The notes under the pieces: model-generated
Seen by the model: only the letters and a program-made list of their open reading frames with translations
Database searches by the model: none
What the model was told of the DNA's origin: nothing
Source of the DNA: a virus
Direction: 5' to 3' (one strand)
Length of the DNA stretch: 64,000 nt
IMG/VR virus record: IMGVR_UViG_3300044568_002742
Location: 1-64,000 of that record
Position numbers and translations under genes: made by a program
Shown: positions 21,869-28,628 of the stretch, piece after piece
How positions within the stretch are numbered: position 1 is the stretch's first letter
How the letters are laid out: each line of letters opens with the position of its first letter

Positions 21869-22123
21869 ATGATACGCGCAGGTTCCCAAATGAAATGGCA
21901 CTTAGCAGAAACCCCACCACCATTAGAGATTGAAGAATTCAATCGAATGGAATCAATACCAGTATTGGCATACTTGGGCAATAGCGTAGGTGCTGTAATG
22001 ACAGTGGTTAAGTATAGCAGATATACCGACGAGGAAGAAGGATGTTGGATTGATAATGGAAGCGAGGCATGGGATGTATCGGGTGTTATAACACATTGGC
22101 AATTTTTACCACCGACTCCTTGA
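21869..22123 (+). CDS. DUF551-like protein
   Basis: 84 aa. GCWIDNGSEAWDVSGVITHWQFLPPTP matches the DUF551 C-terminal pattern (Trp, then THW.PLP.P), common in prophages; function unknown. The start is taken 2 nt after the preceding stop. Confidence 0.78.
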   Translation: MIRAGSQMKWHLAETPPPLEIEEFNRMESIPVLAYLGNSVGAVMTVVKYSRYTDEEEGCWIDNGSEAWDVSGVITHWQFLPPTP

Positions 22124-22147
22124 CATCTATGACTATTGTGTTATACT
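22120..22147 (+). promoter_or_regulatory. Sigma-70-type promoter overlapping a stop codon
   Basis: TTGACA (22120-22125), 16 nt spacer, TATACT (22142-22147). Confidence 0.77.
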
Positions 22148-22177
22148 AGACACAACTTAACACCAACGGAGCAAATC

Positions 22178-22411
22178 ATGGAATCACCAACTATCAAATA
22201 CCCAGCAAATGGCACGGCTTATAAATTACTCAATGGTGTGTTGATGTTCGCACCATTAGATAATGATAATGTCATCATTGAGGCATTTGGGGAAGAAGAT
22301 TGGGGCGAGGTTGACTTTGACCGATTATCTACCGTGGATAGCCTATATCCCAAACAAGCCTTATTTGTTCTCAAAACCACTATGGAGATGAATGATTATT
22401 TGTTGAAATAA
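22178..22411 (+). CDS. Acidic early protein
   Basis: 77 aa, not recognised (EAFGEEDWGEVDFDRL). GGAGCAAATC leader decides the start. Confidence 0.72.
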   Translation: MESPTIKYPANGTAYKLLNGVLMFAPLDNDNVIIEAFGEEDWGEVDFDRLSTVDSLYPKQALFVLKTTMEMNDYLLK

Positions 22412-22415
22412 GTGC

Positions 22416-22443
22416 TTGACTTAGTCCACGGATGGACTATAAT
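22416..22443 (+). promoter_or_regulatory. Sigma-70-type promoter, hairpin spacer with CGGA loop
   Basis: TTGACT (22416-22421), 16 nt spacer, TATAAT (22438-22443). TAGTCCA-CGGA-TGGACTA pairs perfectly. Confidence 0.85.
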
Positions 22444-22476
22444 AGACACAACATCAACACCAACGGAGCAAACATC

Positions 22477-22668
22477 ATGATATTATCTACACCAGAACAA
22501 ATCAACAAATTCCAATTACTAACTTTGAAGTCAGCATTAAAGTTAGAAGTTTTGGGAATGGCAAGACGAGGAAAATCAGCCAATACAATGGCTTGCCAAT
22601 TACTAGGATTACCAAAGGGAACAAAAAAAGAAATAACCCTAGCAAAGTTAATTGAATATATCGGATAA
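22477..22668 (+). CDS. Small basic early protein
   Basis: 63 aa, Lys-rich, probably helical (KLEVLGMARRGKSANTMACQLLGLPKGTKKE). The spacing suggests a small helix-turn-helix, which I cannot confirm. Confidence 0.7.
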   Translation: MILSTPEQINKFQLLTLKSALKLEVLGMARRGKSANTMACQLLGLPKGTKKEITLAKLIEYIG

Positions 22669-22674
22669 AAGGTA

Positions 22675-22703
22675 TTGACAAGGGCAAGGATGCCCTGTAT
22701 AAT
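22675..22703 (+). promoter_or_regulatory. Sigma-70-type promoter, hairpin spacer with AGGA loop
   Basis: TTGACA (22675-22680), 17 nt spacer, TATAAT (22698-22703). AGGGCA-AGGA-TGCCCT pairs perfectly. Drives repeat cassette 2. Confidence 0.85.
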
Positions 22704-22710
22704 TACATCA

Positions 22711-22800
22711 TCAAATCACAGGGAAGCAATGGCAGGAAGCCATGTCGGCAGTCGATGCGTATCCAGTAGTTTCAAAGGTAGGTCGTCTTTAAAAAATAAT
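22711..22800 (+). ncRNA. Repeat cassette 2 (small RNA or micropeptide)
   Basis: Hairpin ATGGC-AGGAA-GCCAT (22729-22743), then GCA-GTCGA-TGC, then CCAGTAGTTTCAAAGGTAGG. Two nested frames exist: 26 codons from 22729 and MSAVDAYPVVSKVGRL from 22742. Confidence 0.55.
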
Positions 22801-22811
22801 AAAAAATAAAG

Positions 22812-22839
22812 TTGACAAGTAGTAATTACCTGTTATAAT
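22812..22839 (+). promoter_or_regulatory. Sigma-70-type promoter
   Basis: TTGACA (22812-22817), 16 nt spacer, TATAAT (22834-22839). The same spacer type recurs at 26044 and 26910, each right after a cassette. Confidence 0.8.
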
Positions 22840-22870
22840 AATCACAACATCAACACCAACGGAGCAAATC

Positions 22871-23086
22871 ATGTTAGATTTAGTAAACGCAGTAAGACGT
22901 CATGCAATGGCAAATTATGACGTAGATGGCTGGGACTATTTGGTAGAGTGCTATGACGATGGCGACATCATTGAAATTATATCAGATGCTGAAGCAACAA
23001 CCGTGCCAGAAGCAATAAAGGCAGTTCATAAAGAAGTAAAATTCCAAGATGATTATCGAAAAGAAATTCAATCAACCGAGTTTTAA
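22871..23086 (+). CDS. Conserved small phage protein
   Basis: 71 aa. GWDYLVECYDDGDIIEII followed by an Ala/Glu helix and FQDDYRKEI resembles a small family seen in many phages; function unknown. Confidence 0.73.
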   Translation: MLDLVNAVRRHAMANYDVDGWDYLVECYDDGDIIEIISDAEATTVPEAIKAVHKEVKFQDDYRKEIQSTEF

Positions 23087-23090
23087 TTAC

Positions 23091-23118
23091 TTGACATAAC
23101 ACAGGGACGTGTTATAAT
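23091..23118 (+). promoter_or_regulatory. Sigma-70-type promoter, hairpin spacer
   Basis: TTGACA (23091-23096), 16 nt spacer, TATAAT (23113-23118). TAACAC-AGGGAC-GTGTTA. Confidence 0.85.
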
Positions 23119-23149
23119 AATCACAACATCAACACCAACGGAGCAAATC

Positions 23150-23404
23150 ATGGCTTATCTAGCTAAAGTTCAATCAAGTATTTCTGGTATCCCTTGCTTA
23201 ATAGGGGTAATGACATACGCCAATGTAAAACCTTGGAAGGGCTCAGCTCATTCTTGCCCATCAGACCTTGATTATTATGGTTACTGTGAGATGGAATATG
23301 ACGTTTTAGACCGTAAAGGTTATATGGCAAATTGGTTATCCAAAAAAATTACCGATTATGATATAGAGCGAATCGAGGAAGCCGTACATAATCATTTTAA
23401 TTAA
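23150..23404 (+). CDS. Early protein
   Basis: 84 aa, not recognised; contains HSCPSDLDYYGYCEMEYDVLDRKG, reminiscent of a small phage family. GGAGCAAATC leader. Confidence 0.7.
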   Translation: MAYLAKVQSSISGIPCLIGVMTYANVKPWKGSAHSCPSDLDYYGYCEMEYDVLDRKGYMANWLSKKITDYDIERIEEAVHNHFN

Positions 23405-23408
23405 CCTA

Positions 23409-23437
23409 TTGACAAGGGCAACGGATTGCCCTATAAT
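23409..23437 (+). promoter_or_regulatory. Sigma-70-type promoter, hairpin spacer with CGGA loop
   Basis: TTGACA (23409-23414), 17 nt spacer, TATAAT (23432-23437). AGGGCAA-CGGA-TTGCCCT is a perfect 7 bp stem. Confidence 0.87.
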
Positions 23438-23465
23438 ATCAGCTTACCAACTAGGAGCAACCAAA

Positions 23466-23627
23466 ATGAAAGATTTTATCGCATTCTACAAAGAAAAACA
23501 AATCGTAGTTCAAGCCAATTCCTCATATGAGGCACAAGAAACGGCTGCAAAGCTATTCAGGGCAAAGAAGTCCTATGAGGTATCTGTATTCTTAGCTGAT
23601 AAAGCCGTCAATACCGCAAGTATATAA
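23466..23627 (+). CDS. Small basic early protein
   Basis: 53 aa (MKDFIAFYKEKQIVVQANSSYEAQ...). The pattern resembles small phage proteins whose Ala/Lys helix follows YEAQE. GGAGCAACC leader. Confidence 0.7.
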   Translation: MKDFIAFYKEKQIVVQANSSYEAQETAAKLFRAKKSYEVSVFLADKAVNTASI

Positions 23628-23634
23628 AATAAAC

Positions 23635-23662
23635 TTGACAATGCACATGGACGTGTTATACT
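23635..23662 (+). promoter_or_regulatory. Sigma-70-type promoter, ATGGAC loop class
   Basis: TTGACA (23635-23640), 16 nt spacer with CAC-ATGGAC-GTG, TATACT (23657-23662). Drives repeat cassette 3. Confidence 0.8.
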
Positions 23663-23669
23663 AGACACA

Positions 23670-23755
23670 TCAAATCAGGAAAGACATGCTAGGATGGCAT
23701 GACGTCGTAACAACGAGAGTCCAGCAATTTCAAAGGTAGCTTGTCTTTTAAAAAA
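23670..23755 (+). ncRNA. Repeat cassette 3 (divergent copy)
   Basis: Hairpin CATGC...GCATG (23685-23701) with AGGAT in the loop, then TCGT-AACA-ACGA, then CCAGCAATTTCAAAGGTAGC. The peptide frame of the other copies is interrupted (in-frame TGA), which favours an RNA product. Confidence 0.5.
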
Positions 23756-23769
23756 TAAAAAAAATAAAG

Positions 23770-23797
23770 TTGACAAAGTATTTAATTCAAGTATAAT
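23770..23797 (+). promoter_or_regulatory. Sigma-70-type promoter
   Basis: TTGACA (23770-23775), 16 nt spacer, TATAAT (23792-23797). Confidence 0.78.
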
Positions 23798-23823
23798 AAC
23801 ATCATACCAACTAGGAGCAAATC

Positions 23824-23988
23824 ATGAAAAAGAAATTCTTTGTACATTATACCGATCTTATGTGTGATCAAGCATGCATTGCTGAAGTTTATGCGTATGA
23901 TATCGAAGACGTAATGGAAGACTTCGACTACTCAGCTATACAGGTTGATTATATTAATACCGAAGCCGAGGAACAAGAAGAAAAATAA
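23824..23988 (+). CDS. Small acidic early protein
   Basis: 54 aa (MKKKFFVHYTDLMCDQACIAEV...), acidic tail EAEEQEEK. Not recognised. GGAGCAAATC leader. Confidence 0.7.
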   Translation: MKKKFFVHYTDLMCDQACIAEVYAYDIEDVMEDFDYSAIQVDYINTEAEEQEEK

Positions 23989-23990
23989 AA

Positions 23991-24019
23991 TTGACAAGTG
24001 GTTATTATTCCATTATAAT
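23991..24019 (+). promoter_or_regulatory. Sigma-70-type promoter with inverted repeat
   Basis: TTGACA (23991-23996), 17 nt spacer, TATAAT (24014-24019). GTGGTTATTAT pairs with ATAATAATCAC through one wobble, loop TCCATT. Confidence 0.85.
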
Positions 24020-24051
24020 AATCACAACATCAACACTTTGGAGCAAATCGT

Positions 24052-24252
24052 ATGACTAGATACAAACAGAATTGGTTTGAAACCTTGAATTCCGCATTAG
24101 AATCTGAAGGTCTGGTAGACTTATGGCCTCTTGGTACCAATGTATCATACGGGGAAAATGTCCGCTTTACGACCGAGTGTGGCAAGCACATCTCAGTATA
24201 TCGCGAAAATGATGGCCGATACGAAAGGCCAATCCACTATAAGGTAAAATAA
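24052..24252 (+). CDS. Small early protein
   Basis: 66 aa, not recognised; ends YERPIHYKVK. GGAGCAAATCGT leader. Confidence 0.7.
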   Translation: MTRYKQNWFETLNSALESEGLVDLWPLGTNVSYGENVRFTTECGKHISVYRENDGRYERPIHYKVK

Positions 24253-24254
24253 AC

Positions 24255-24282
24255 TTGACAATGCACATGGACGTGCTATAAT
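24255..24282 (+). promoter_or_regulatory. Sigma-70-type promoter, ATGGAC loop class
   Basis: TTGACA (24255-24260), 16 nt spacer with GCAC-ATGGAC-GTGC, TATAAT (24277-24282). Confidence 0.85.
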
Positions 24283-24313
24283 ATAATCTCTTTCAAAGCA
24301 ATCGGAGCAAACC

Positions 24314-24508
24314 ATGTTACAAGCAATCTACCCAACTAAGAAAGCGTTAAAAGAATCAATCGGCAAACAATTAAATTACCGTGAAACATCTATGTTCGGC
24401 TTAGAGTTTACACCAAATGGTAAATTCTGCGTAGCTGATGGAAGCCAAGCTAGAAAATGGTTTGCTGAAGTATGGATGGAAAATGGATTAATCGCTAAAG
24501 TAAAATAA
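24314..24508 (+). CDS. Small basic early protein
   Basis: 64 aa with FTPNGKFCVADGSQARKWFAEVWMENGLIAKVK, a strand-helix pattern found in several small phage proteins. GGAGCAAACC leader. Confidence 0.7.
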   Translation: MLQAIYPTKKALKESIGKQLNYRETSMFGLEFTPNGKFCVADGSQARKWFAEVWMENGLIAKVK

Positions 24509-24510
24509 AC

Positions 24511-24538
24511 TTGACATAGCACATGGACGTGCTATAAT
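24511..24538 (+). promoter_or_regulatory. Sigma-70-type promoter, ATGGAC loop class
   Basis: TTGACA (24511-24516), 16 nt spacer, TATAAT (24533-24538). TAGCAC-ATGGAC-GTGCTA, 6 bp. Confidence 0.87.
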
Positions 24539-24567
24539 GGTACATCATCAAAACTTTGGAGCAAACC

Positions 24568-24654
24568 ATGACAGTTATGCAAATGAACACCATAATACAT
24601 CTTGTTGGATTGGCGATAATCGCAATCGCAATCATAGTACATAAATTCTGCTAG
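24568..24654 (+). CDS. Membrane micropeptide
   Basis: 28 aa, one hydrophobic helix (IIHLVGLAIIAIAIIV), GGAGCAAACC leader. Its stop overlaps the AGGAGG of the next gene. Confidence 0.58.
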   Translation: MTVMQMNTIIHLVGLAIIAIAIIVHKFC

Positions 24655-24664
24655 GAGGTAATAT

Positions 24665-24856
24665 ATGATGGATGACGAGGAATATCTCAACGCTGGCGGA
24701 AATATCTGCCCATTTTGTAACAGTATAGAAATTCAAGAAGTTGGTAGCACCAACATCGAAGATGGTGTAGGCTGGCAGTTAATTGAATGTCTGGATTGCG
24801 ATAAAGAATGGATCGACACCTATGCCTTAACTGGTTTTGTATTACCCCACTGCTAG
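24665..24856 (+). CDS. Zinc-ribbon small protein
   Basis: 63 aa with CPFC and CLDC about 30 residues apart, the same layout as 7413-7625. Probably a zinc ribbon. TAGGAGG leader; start at 24665 or 24668. Confidence 0.73.
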   Translation: MMDDEEYLNAGGNICPFCNSIEIQEVGSTNIEDGVGWQLIECLDCDKEWIDTYALTGFVLPHC

Positions 24857-24870
24857 GAGATAATAAGAAC

Positions 24871-25098
24871 ATGGATACAAAAAAAGAAGAGGTTAGAGTA
24901 TTACTTTACCCTGTTGATGACTATGACCGTGAACAGGCGGAAGACATGGAAAACAAGGCATACACTATGGAAGAACTCAAAAGGGTATTGCCTGAAGATG
25001 TTATTAGTTATTCATTGGCGGACTTTATGAATGAGTGTAATGACCAAGAAATTGAATTAGAAGGTTATTGGTTAAGCTATATTAGGGTAGAACTATGA
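24871..25098 (+). CDS. Acidic early protein
   Basis: 75 aa, not recognised; resembles small phage proteins with YTMEELKRVL...YSLADFMNECND. AGGAGATAATAAGAAC leader decides the start. Confidence 0.7.
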   Translation: MDTKKEEVRVLLYPVDDYDREQAEDMENKAYTMEELKRVLPEDVISYSLADFMNECNDQEIELEGYWLSYIRVEL

Positions 25099-25120
25099 AT
25101 GCACACTGCTAGGAGATAAT

Positions 25121-25216
25121 ATGCCAACATTAGAAGATCGATATAATAGCTATTGCCATTTTGCTGAACAAATGGGCTGGTATGTTAAAACATTCGACGA
25201 ATGGCTAGACAGCTAA
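25121..25216 (+). CDS. Micropeptide
   Basis: 31 aa (MPTLEDRYNSYCHFAEQMGW...), AGGAGATAAT leader as for its upstream neighbours, so probably in the same operon. Not recognised. Confidence 0.58.
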   Translation: MPTLEDRYNSYCHFAEQMGWYVKTFDEWLDS

Positions 25217-25221
25217 AAAGA

Positions 25222-25249
25222 TTGACAAGTGGTTATTAGCTGGTATAAT
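25222..25249 (+). promoter_or_regulatory. Sigma-70-type promoter
   Basis: TTGACA (25222-25227), 16 nt spacer, TATAAT (25244-25249). Confidence 0.77.
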
Positions 25250-25280
25250 GACACATCATCAACATCAACGGAGCAAACAA

Positions 25281-25475
25281 ATGAAATTAACACCAGAGCA
25301 GGAATTATTTTTCGGCACAGAATTAGTAAGTCTATTGAACTTAAAGGAAAAGAATGGATTGTATAAAACTGACTTTGGTGTAAAGACAGCCAAATCATTG
25401 GGAGCAATGATTGAAAGTTTATATCACGCTCATATAGCAGACAATAAAGAAACCCATATTAATTCACAATTCTAG
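25281..25475 (+). CDS. Small early protein
   Basis: 64 aa, helical, not recognised. GGAGCAAACAA leader decides the start. Confidence 0.7.
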   Translation: MKLTPEQELFFGTELVSLLNLKEKNGLYKTDFGVKTAKSLGAMIESLYHAHIADNKETHINSQF

Positions 25476-25503
25476 TTGACATAGTACAAGGACGTGCTAT
25501 AAT
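25476..25503 (+). promoter_or_regulatory. Sigma-70-type promoter
   Basis: TTGACA (25476-25481), 16 nt spacer with TAGTAC-AAGGAC-GTGCTA (one wobble), TATAAT (25498-25503). Confidence 0.82.
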
Positions 25504-25532
25504 AACTCATCATCAACGAAAGGGGAAAAGCA

Positions 25533-25712
25533 ATGACTTATTATGACGTATGTTTTTGGGGCGGAAATTACTACACCAGAGAAGTAAGACCACATTCTAC
25601 CACAGTCTATATGGATACTGTAATATCATCACACGATGACCCCGACGAAGCTCAATTAGAAGCAGATCGCCTTCAAGCAGAATTTGAAAACGACCCAGCA
25701 AATTGGGAGTAA
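25533..25712 (+). CDS. Small acidic early protein
   Basis: 59 aa (MTYYDVCFWGGNYYTREVRP...), ending NDPANWE. GGGGAAAAGCA leader. The DNA encoding its end is repeated downstream of the next gene. Confidence 0.7.
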   Translation: MTYYDVCFWGGNYYTREVRPHSTTVYMDTVISSHDDPDEAQLEADRLQAEFENDPANWE

Positions 25713-25902
25713 TACCATGCAAAAATACCTTATAGCATTGCCAATATTCAAAGGCGGGATAGGTTTTAACCACCCCACAATATTAGTTAGCGCTGTTAAT
25801 AAAAGCGATGCCATAGCTATAGCAAGGCATTTAAAACCTGATTGTAATATAGGTGATGTCAAACAAGTCCATTACTAAAACGACCCAGCAAATTGGGAGT
25901 AA
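25690..25902 (+). repeat. Direct repeat flanking the 25717 gene
   Basis: ACGACCCAGCAAATTGGGAG followed by TAA occurs at 25690-25712 and 25880-25902. The first copy codes for the C terminus of 25533-25712. The second is non-coding, so the 25717 gene was inserted or a segment was duplicated. Confidence 0.75.
25717..25878 (+). CDS. Small early protein
   Basis: 53 aa (MQKYLIALPIFKGGIGFNHP...), not recognised. GGGAGTAATACC leader. It is flanked on both sides by a 23 bp direct repeat. Confidence 0.68.
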   Translation: MQKYLIALPIFKGGIGFNHPTILVSAVNKSDAIAIARHLKPDCNIGDVKQVHY

Positions 25903-25909
25903 AATAAAT

Positions 25910-25937
25910 TTGACATAGCACAGGGACGTGCTATAAT
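25910..25937 (+). promoter_or_regulatory. Sigma-70-type promoter, AGGGAC loop class
   Basis: TTGACA (25910-25915), 16 nt spacer with TAGCAC-AGGGAC-GTGCTA, TATAAT (25932-25937). Drives repeat cassette 4. Confidence 0.85.
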
Positions 25938-25940
25938 GTC

Positions 25941-26030
25941 ATCAAATCACAGGAAAGCAATGGCAGGAGGCCATGTCGGTAGTTAATACGTATCCAGTAG
26001 TTTCAAAGGTAACTCGTCTTTAAAAAAATA
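25941..26030 (+). ncRNA. Repeat cassette 4
   Basis: ATGGC-AGGAG-GCCAT hairpin (25960-25974), GTA-GTTAA-TAC, CCAGTAGTTTCAAAGGTAAC. Nearly identical to cassette 5. The frame MSVVNTYPVVSKVTRL starts at 25973. Confidence 0.55.
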
Positions 26031-26043
26031 TAAAAAATAAATG

Positions 26044-26071
26044 TTGACAAGTAGTAATTACCTGTTATAAT
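26044..26071 (+). promoter_or_regulatory. Sigma-70-type promoter
   Basis: TTGACA (26044-26049), 16 nt spacer, TATAAT (26066-26071). Confidence 0.8.
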
Positions 26072-26105
26072 AATCACAACATCTCAAAACGACTGGAGCA
26101 AGTCA

Positions 26106-26447
26106 ATGACCAAAGCTGAAATAATCGCATTATTGAACACTAATGACAAAGCTATCGCTAGAGCATTGGTGGTATTGAATGAAAGACAAACCGCAACAGA
26201 ACAGCACTCAGGTGCTACCATCAACCAAAATGGCGAGGGCTTTACACCAGCCGATGCCTATATGGGTACAAGTATGGCAAATGGCGTTATCAAGTATGGT
26301 AGATTGACCGAAAAGCAATTAGCATACTGGAGGCAACCAAACGCCAAAGGCACGCCACGTATCAACAAATACGCAGGTCAATTATTGGCTATCGCTCAGG
26401 CAAAGGCAAGATTGGCGATTGCCAATATGGAAAGAGAATTAGCATAA
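26106..26447 (+). CDS. Conserved phage protein
   Basis: 113 aa. TNDKAIARALVVLNERQTATEQ, GFTPADAYMGTSMANGV and RINKYAGQLLAIA mark a family present in many phages and plasmids; function unknown. GGAGCAAGTCA leader. Confidence 0.8.
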   Translation: MTKAEIIALLNTNDKAIARALVVLNERQTATEQHSGATINQNGEGFTPADAYMGTSMANGVIKYGRLTEKQLAYWRQPNAKGTPRINKYAGQLLAIAQAKARLAIANMERELA

Positions 26448-26452
26448 TGGTA

Positions 26453-26481
26453 TTGACAAGTGGCTATTACCATGCGATAAT
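26453..26481 (+). promoter_or_regulatory. Sigma-70-type promoter with 10 bp inverted repeat
   Basis: TTGACA (26453-26458), 17 nt spacer, GATAAT (26476-26481). GTGGCTATTA pairs with TAATAGCCAC. Confidence 0.82.
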
Positions 26482-26513
26482 AGCCACATCATCAACACAT
26501 TGGAGCAAATCAA

Positions 26514-26765
26514 ATGGCTAGAATCAACACCCTAACAAGTATGGCTGAAAGTTTACAAATTGAATTAATCTCACTAGAGGAAAAGTTCCTGCATAGAGCA
26601 ATGAACTTAAACCCGCACTTACCAATGGGTGACGGTTTTAAAAACCAATGGATTGACGAGCGACAAGCCATTCGCGCTAAACGAGCAGAGCTAGACAAAG
26701 TAATCAAAGAAATCGATGACCTAAATGGCAATGACCAATATCGAGAAAAATATCTACATTTTTAG
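26514..26765 (+). CDS. Helical early protein
   Basis: 83 aa, coiled-coil-like (RAIRAKRAELDKVIKEIDDLN). Not recognised. GGAGCAAATCAA leader. Confidence 0.72.
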   Translation: MARINTLTSMAESLQIELISLEEKFLHRAMNLNPHLPMGDGFKNQWIDERQAIRAKRAELDKVIKEIDDLNGNDQYREKYLHF

Positions 26766-26793
26766 TTGACATAGCACAGGGACGTGCTATAAT
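26766..26793 (+). promoter_or_regulatory. Sigma-70-type promoter, AGGGAC loop class
   Basis: TTGACA (26766-26771), 16 nt spacer with TAGCAC-AGGGAC-GTGCTA, TATAAT (26788-26793). Drives repeat cassette 5. Confidence 0.85.
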
Positions 26794-26796
26794 GTC

Positions 26797-26886
26797 ATCA
26801 AATCACAGGGAAGCAATGGCAGGAGGCCATGTCGGTAGTTAATACGTATCCAGTAGTTTCAAAGGTAACTCGTCTTTAAAAAAATA
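26797..26886 (+). ncRNA. Repeat cassette 5
   Basis: Almost the same sequence as cassette 4, including promoter class and A-rich tail. Micropeptide frame from 26829. Confidence 0.55.
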
Positions 26887-26909
26887 TAAAAAAATAAATG
26901 AAAATAAAT

Positions 26910-26937
26910 TTGACAAATGGTAATTACCTGTTATAAT
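26910..26937 (+). promoter_or_regulatory. Sigma-70-type promoter
   Basis: TTGACA (26910-26915), 16 nt spacer, TATAAT (26932-26937). Confidence 0.8.
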
Positions 26938-26967
26938 AATCACAACATCAACAAAGGAGCAAACCAA

Positions 26968-27075
26968 ATGATTGAAGATACATTAGCTTTTGCGGAATAC
27001 GAAGCCTATCTGGAATTTCAAGCCGAATTTAACGAGCCTTGGCCAGACTTAGCCGAGGAAATATTTTTCATCTAA
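26968..27075 (+). CDS. Acidic micropeptide
   Basis: 35 aa (MIEDTLAFAEYEAYLEFQAE...), highly acidic. Own promoter and GGAGCAAACC leader. Confidence 0.62.
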   Translation: MIEDTLAFAEYEAYLEFQAEFNEPWPDLAEEIFFI

Positions 27076-27079
27076 GGGA

Positions 27080-27107
27080 TTGACACAGCACATGGACGTG
27101 CTATAAT
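27080..27107 (+). promoter_or_regulatory. Sigma-70-type promoter, ATGGAC loop class
   Basis: TTGACA (27080-27085), 16 nt spacer with AGCAC-ATGGAC-GTGCT, TATAAT (27102-27107). Confidence 0.85.
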
Positions 27108-27136
27108 GGTACATCATCAACAAAGGAGCAAACATC

Positions 27137-27592
27137 ATGGCAACATCACATCAAGTAACTGTATTCTTTAATCCCAGCCTACCCTTTTCAAAAGAAGACA
27201 AAGCCAAATATAAAAAGTTGAAATTATGTGCGGAGTGTACTGATGACTATATCTTTTTTGATCTAGACTCGGCAACAGATACCGCAGTTAAAAAATTCGT
27301 GGCAGACTTCAAAGAACTAAGTGGATTAGATAATCCAACCATACGGTATAATATATACATGGAAGCACCAGAATATACGTGGGATTTAATAGACTCTGAT
27401 GACTTCAATGAGGCATTTGCCAATCATTTCGGCAATGGTTACGACATAGTATGTGGTGATGAGTTTTTTGTAAGTGGCGATACCAGAGAGGAAGCCAAAG
27501 ACAAGTTAAAACAAGTTAAAGCATTTGTAAAAGAATATATAAAAAATCAAAAACGTAATAGACTGCTAACACGATTAGAACAATACGCCTAA
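27137..27592 (+). CDS. Early protein
   Basis: 151 aa, not recognised. Mixed fold with a basic C-terminal helix (KDKLKQVKAFVKEYIKNQKRNR). GGAGCAAACATC leader. Confidence 0.73.
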   Translation: MATSHQVTVFFNPSLPFSKEDKAKYKKLKLCAECTDDYIFFDLDSATDTAVKKFVADFKELSGLDNPTIRYNIYMEAPEYTWDLIDSDDFNEAFANHFGNGYDIVCGDEFFVSGDTREEAKDKLKQVKAFVKEYIKNQKRNRLLTRLEQYA

Positions 27593-27598
27593 TATTAC

Positions 27599-27626
27599 TT
27601 GACATAGTACATGGACGTGCTATAAT
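27599..27626 (+). promoter_or_regulatory. Sigma-70-type promoter, ATGGAC loop class
   Basis: TTGACA (27599-27604), 16 nt spacer with TAGTAC-ATGGAC-GTGCTA (one wobble), TATAAT (27621-27626). Confidence 0.84.
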
Positions 27627-27653
27627 GGTACATCATCAACAAAGGAGCAAATC

Positions 27654-27917
27654 ATGTTAGAAAACGTAAGCAATCTATCACCAGAAGAAGTTTTGAACTA
27701 TATCGAAATGCCAGTCCATGCCAGCCGTGTAATCAACGAATTAATGGATCAGGTAGCTGAACTCGAAACAACCGTAGAAACACTGGAAAATATTCAAAGC
27801 GACCTCGAAAATTACTATCATGACCTTGAACATATCATCAACCAAGACCGCGTCAATTATGATAATATCATAGCAGAGTTAAAGCAATTAAGCCATAGAA
27901 TGTATTTGACAATATAA
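27654..27917 (+). CDS. Coiled-coil early protein
   Basis: 87 aa. A long heptad-like helix (INELMDQVAELETTVETLENIQ...) indicates a coiled coil. GGAGCAAATC leader. Confidence 0.72.
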   Translation: MLENVSNLSPEEVLNYIEMPVHASRVINELMDQVAELETTVETLENIQSDLENYYHDLEHIINQDRVNYDNIIAELKQLSHRMYLTI

Positions 27918-27934
27918 CCATATGGAGCAAAGCA

Positions 27935-28237
27935 ATGGCAAAGAAAGACAATAAACAATTGATGATCGACCTAAATGCCTATAAGCAATTAGAACGCGAG
28001 GTGAAAGAGTTAAAAGCCCAATTATCTTCCTCTTATCATTTTGCACACCAAACCATAGACAAGGCATCAATCGATCGATTACTCGGTAGTGGTGTATTGT
28101 TAGAATTGACTGGCATAGGCGGTAAAGAAATTATCTCACCAGTAATGATCCTCAATGGATTGAGCAAAGAAACCATCGAGGCACTAAAGGCAGACTTCAA
28201 ACGAAGCTACGATTATGCAACTGAGTTAAGAGTGTAA
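27935..28237 (+). CDS. Early protein with coiled coil
   Basis: 100 aa, N-terminal coiled coil (YKQLEREVKELKAQL) then a mixed domain. GGAGCAAAGCA leader. The TTGACA at 27906 has no -10 at the normal distance, so it is probably co-transcribed with 27654. Confidence 0.7.
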   Translation: MAKKDNKQLMIDLNAYKQLEREVKELKAQLSSSYHFAHQTIDKASIDRLLGSGVLLELTGIGGKEIISPVMILNGLSKETIEALKADFKRSYDYATELRV

Positions 28238-28244
28238 AAAGAAT

Positions 28245-28273
28245 TTGACATATGGTTATTATTCCATTATAAT
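28245..28273 (+). promoter_or_regulatory. Sigma-70-type promoter with inverted repeat
   Basis: TTGACA (28245-28250), 17 nt spacer, TATAAT (28268-28273). TATGGTTATTAT pairs with ATAATAATCATA through one wobble. Confidence 0.85.
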
Positions 28274-28304
28274 AATCATAACATCAACACATTGGAGCAA
28301 ACGC

Positions 28305-28565
28305 ATGACACCAAGCAAATTAAAATGGGAAGTTCAAAACACCAACACGGATAAGTATTTTTTCACCAGAGATACCATGAAGTTCTTTGGCGATACCATG
28401 TCCAATTATGGCGTTAGAGCCAAACCAGTAATGGTCAATGGTCAGACCTGCTGGGAGCTTTATCGCAGACGAGCAGTAAAGAATAACATAATCGATTCAG
28501 CGTTTTTTGATGTTATTACATTCAAACGAGTAATTCCAAACGTCAGTATAGTGGAATGCTCATAA
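28305..28565 (+). CDS. Basic early protein
   Basis: 86 aa, not recognised; GQTCWELYRRRAVKNN in the middle. GGAGCAAACGC leader decides the start. Confidence 0.7.
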   Translation: MTPSKLKWEVQNTNTDKYFFTRDTMKFFGDTMSNYGVRAKPVMVNGQTCWELYRRRAVKNNIIDSAFFDVITFKRVIPNVSIVECS

Positions 28566-28571
28566 TAATAC

Positions 28572-28599
28572 TTGACAATGCACATGGACGTGCTATAAT
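28572..28599 (+). promoter_or_regulatory. Sigma-70-type promoter, ATGGAC loop class
   Basis: TTGACA (28572-28577), 16 nt spacer with GCAC-ATGGAC-GTGC, TATAAT (28594-28599). Confidence 0.85.
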
Positions 28600-28628
28600 G
28601 ACTCATCATCAACAAAGGAGCAAACACC

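Noticed and set aside
27906-27935. Separate promoter before 27935
   Set aside because: TTGACA is present but no -10 lies 15-19 nt downstream before the ribosome-binding site.
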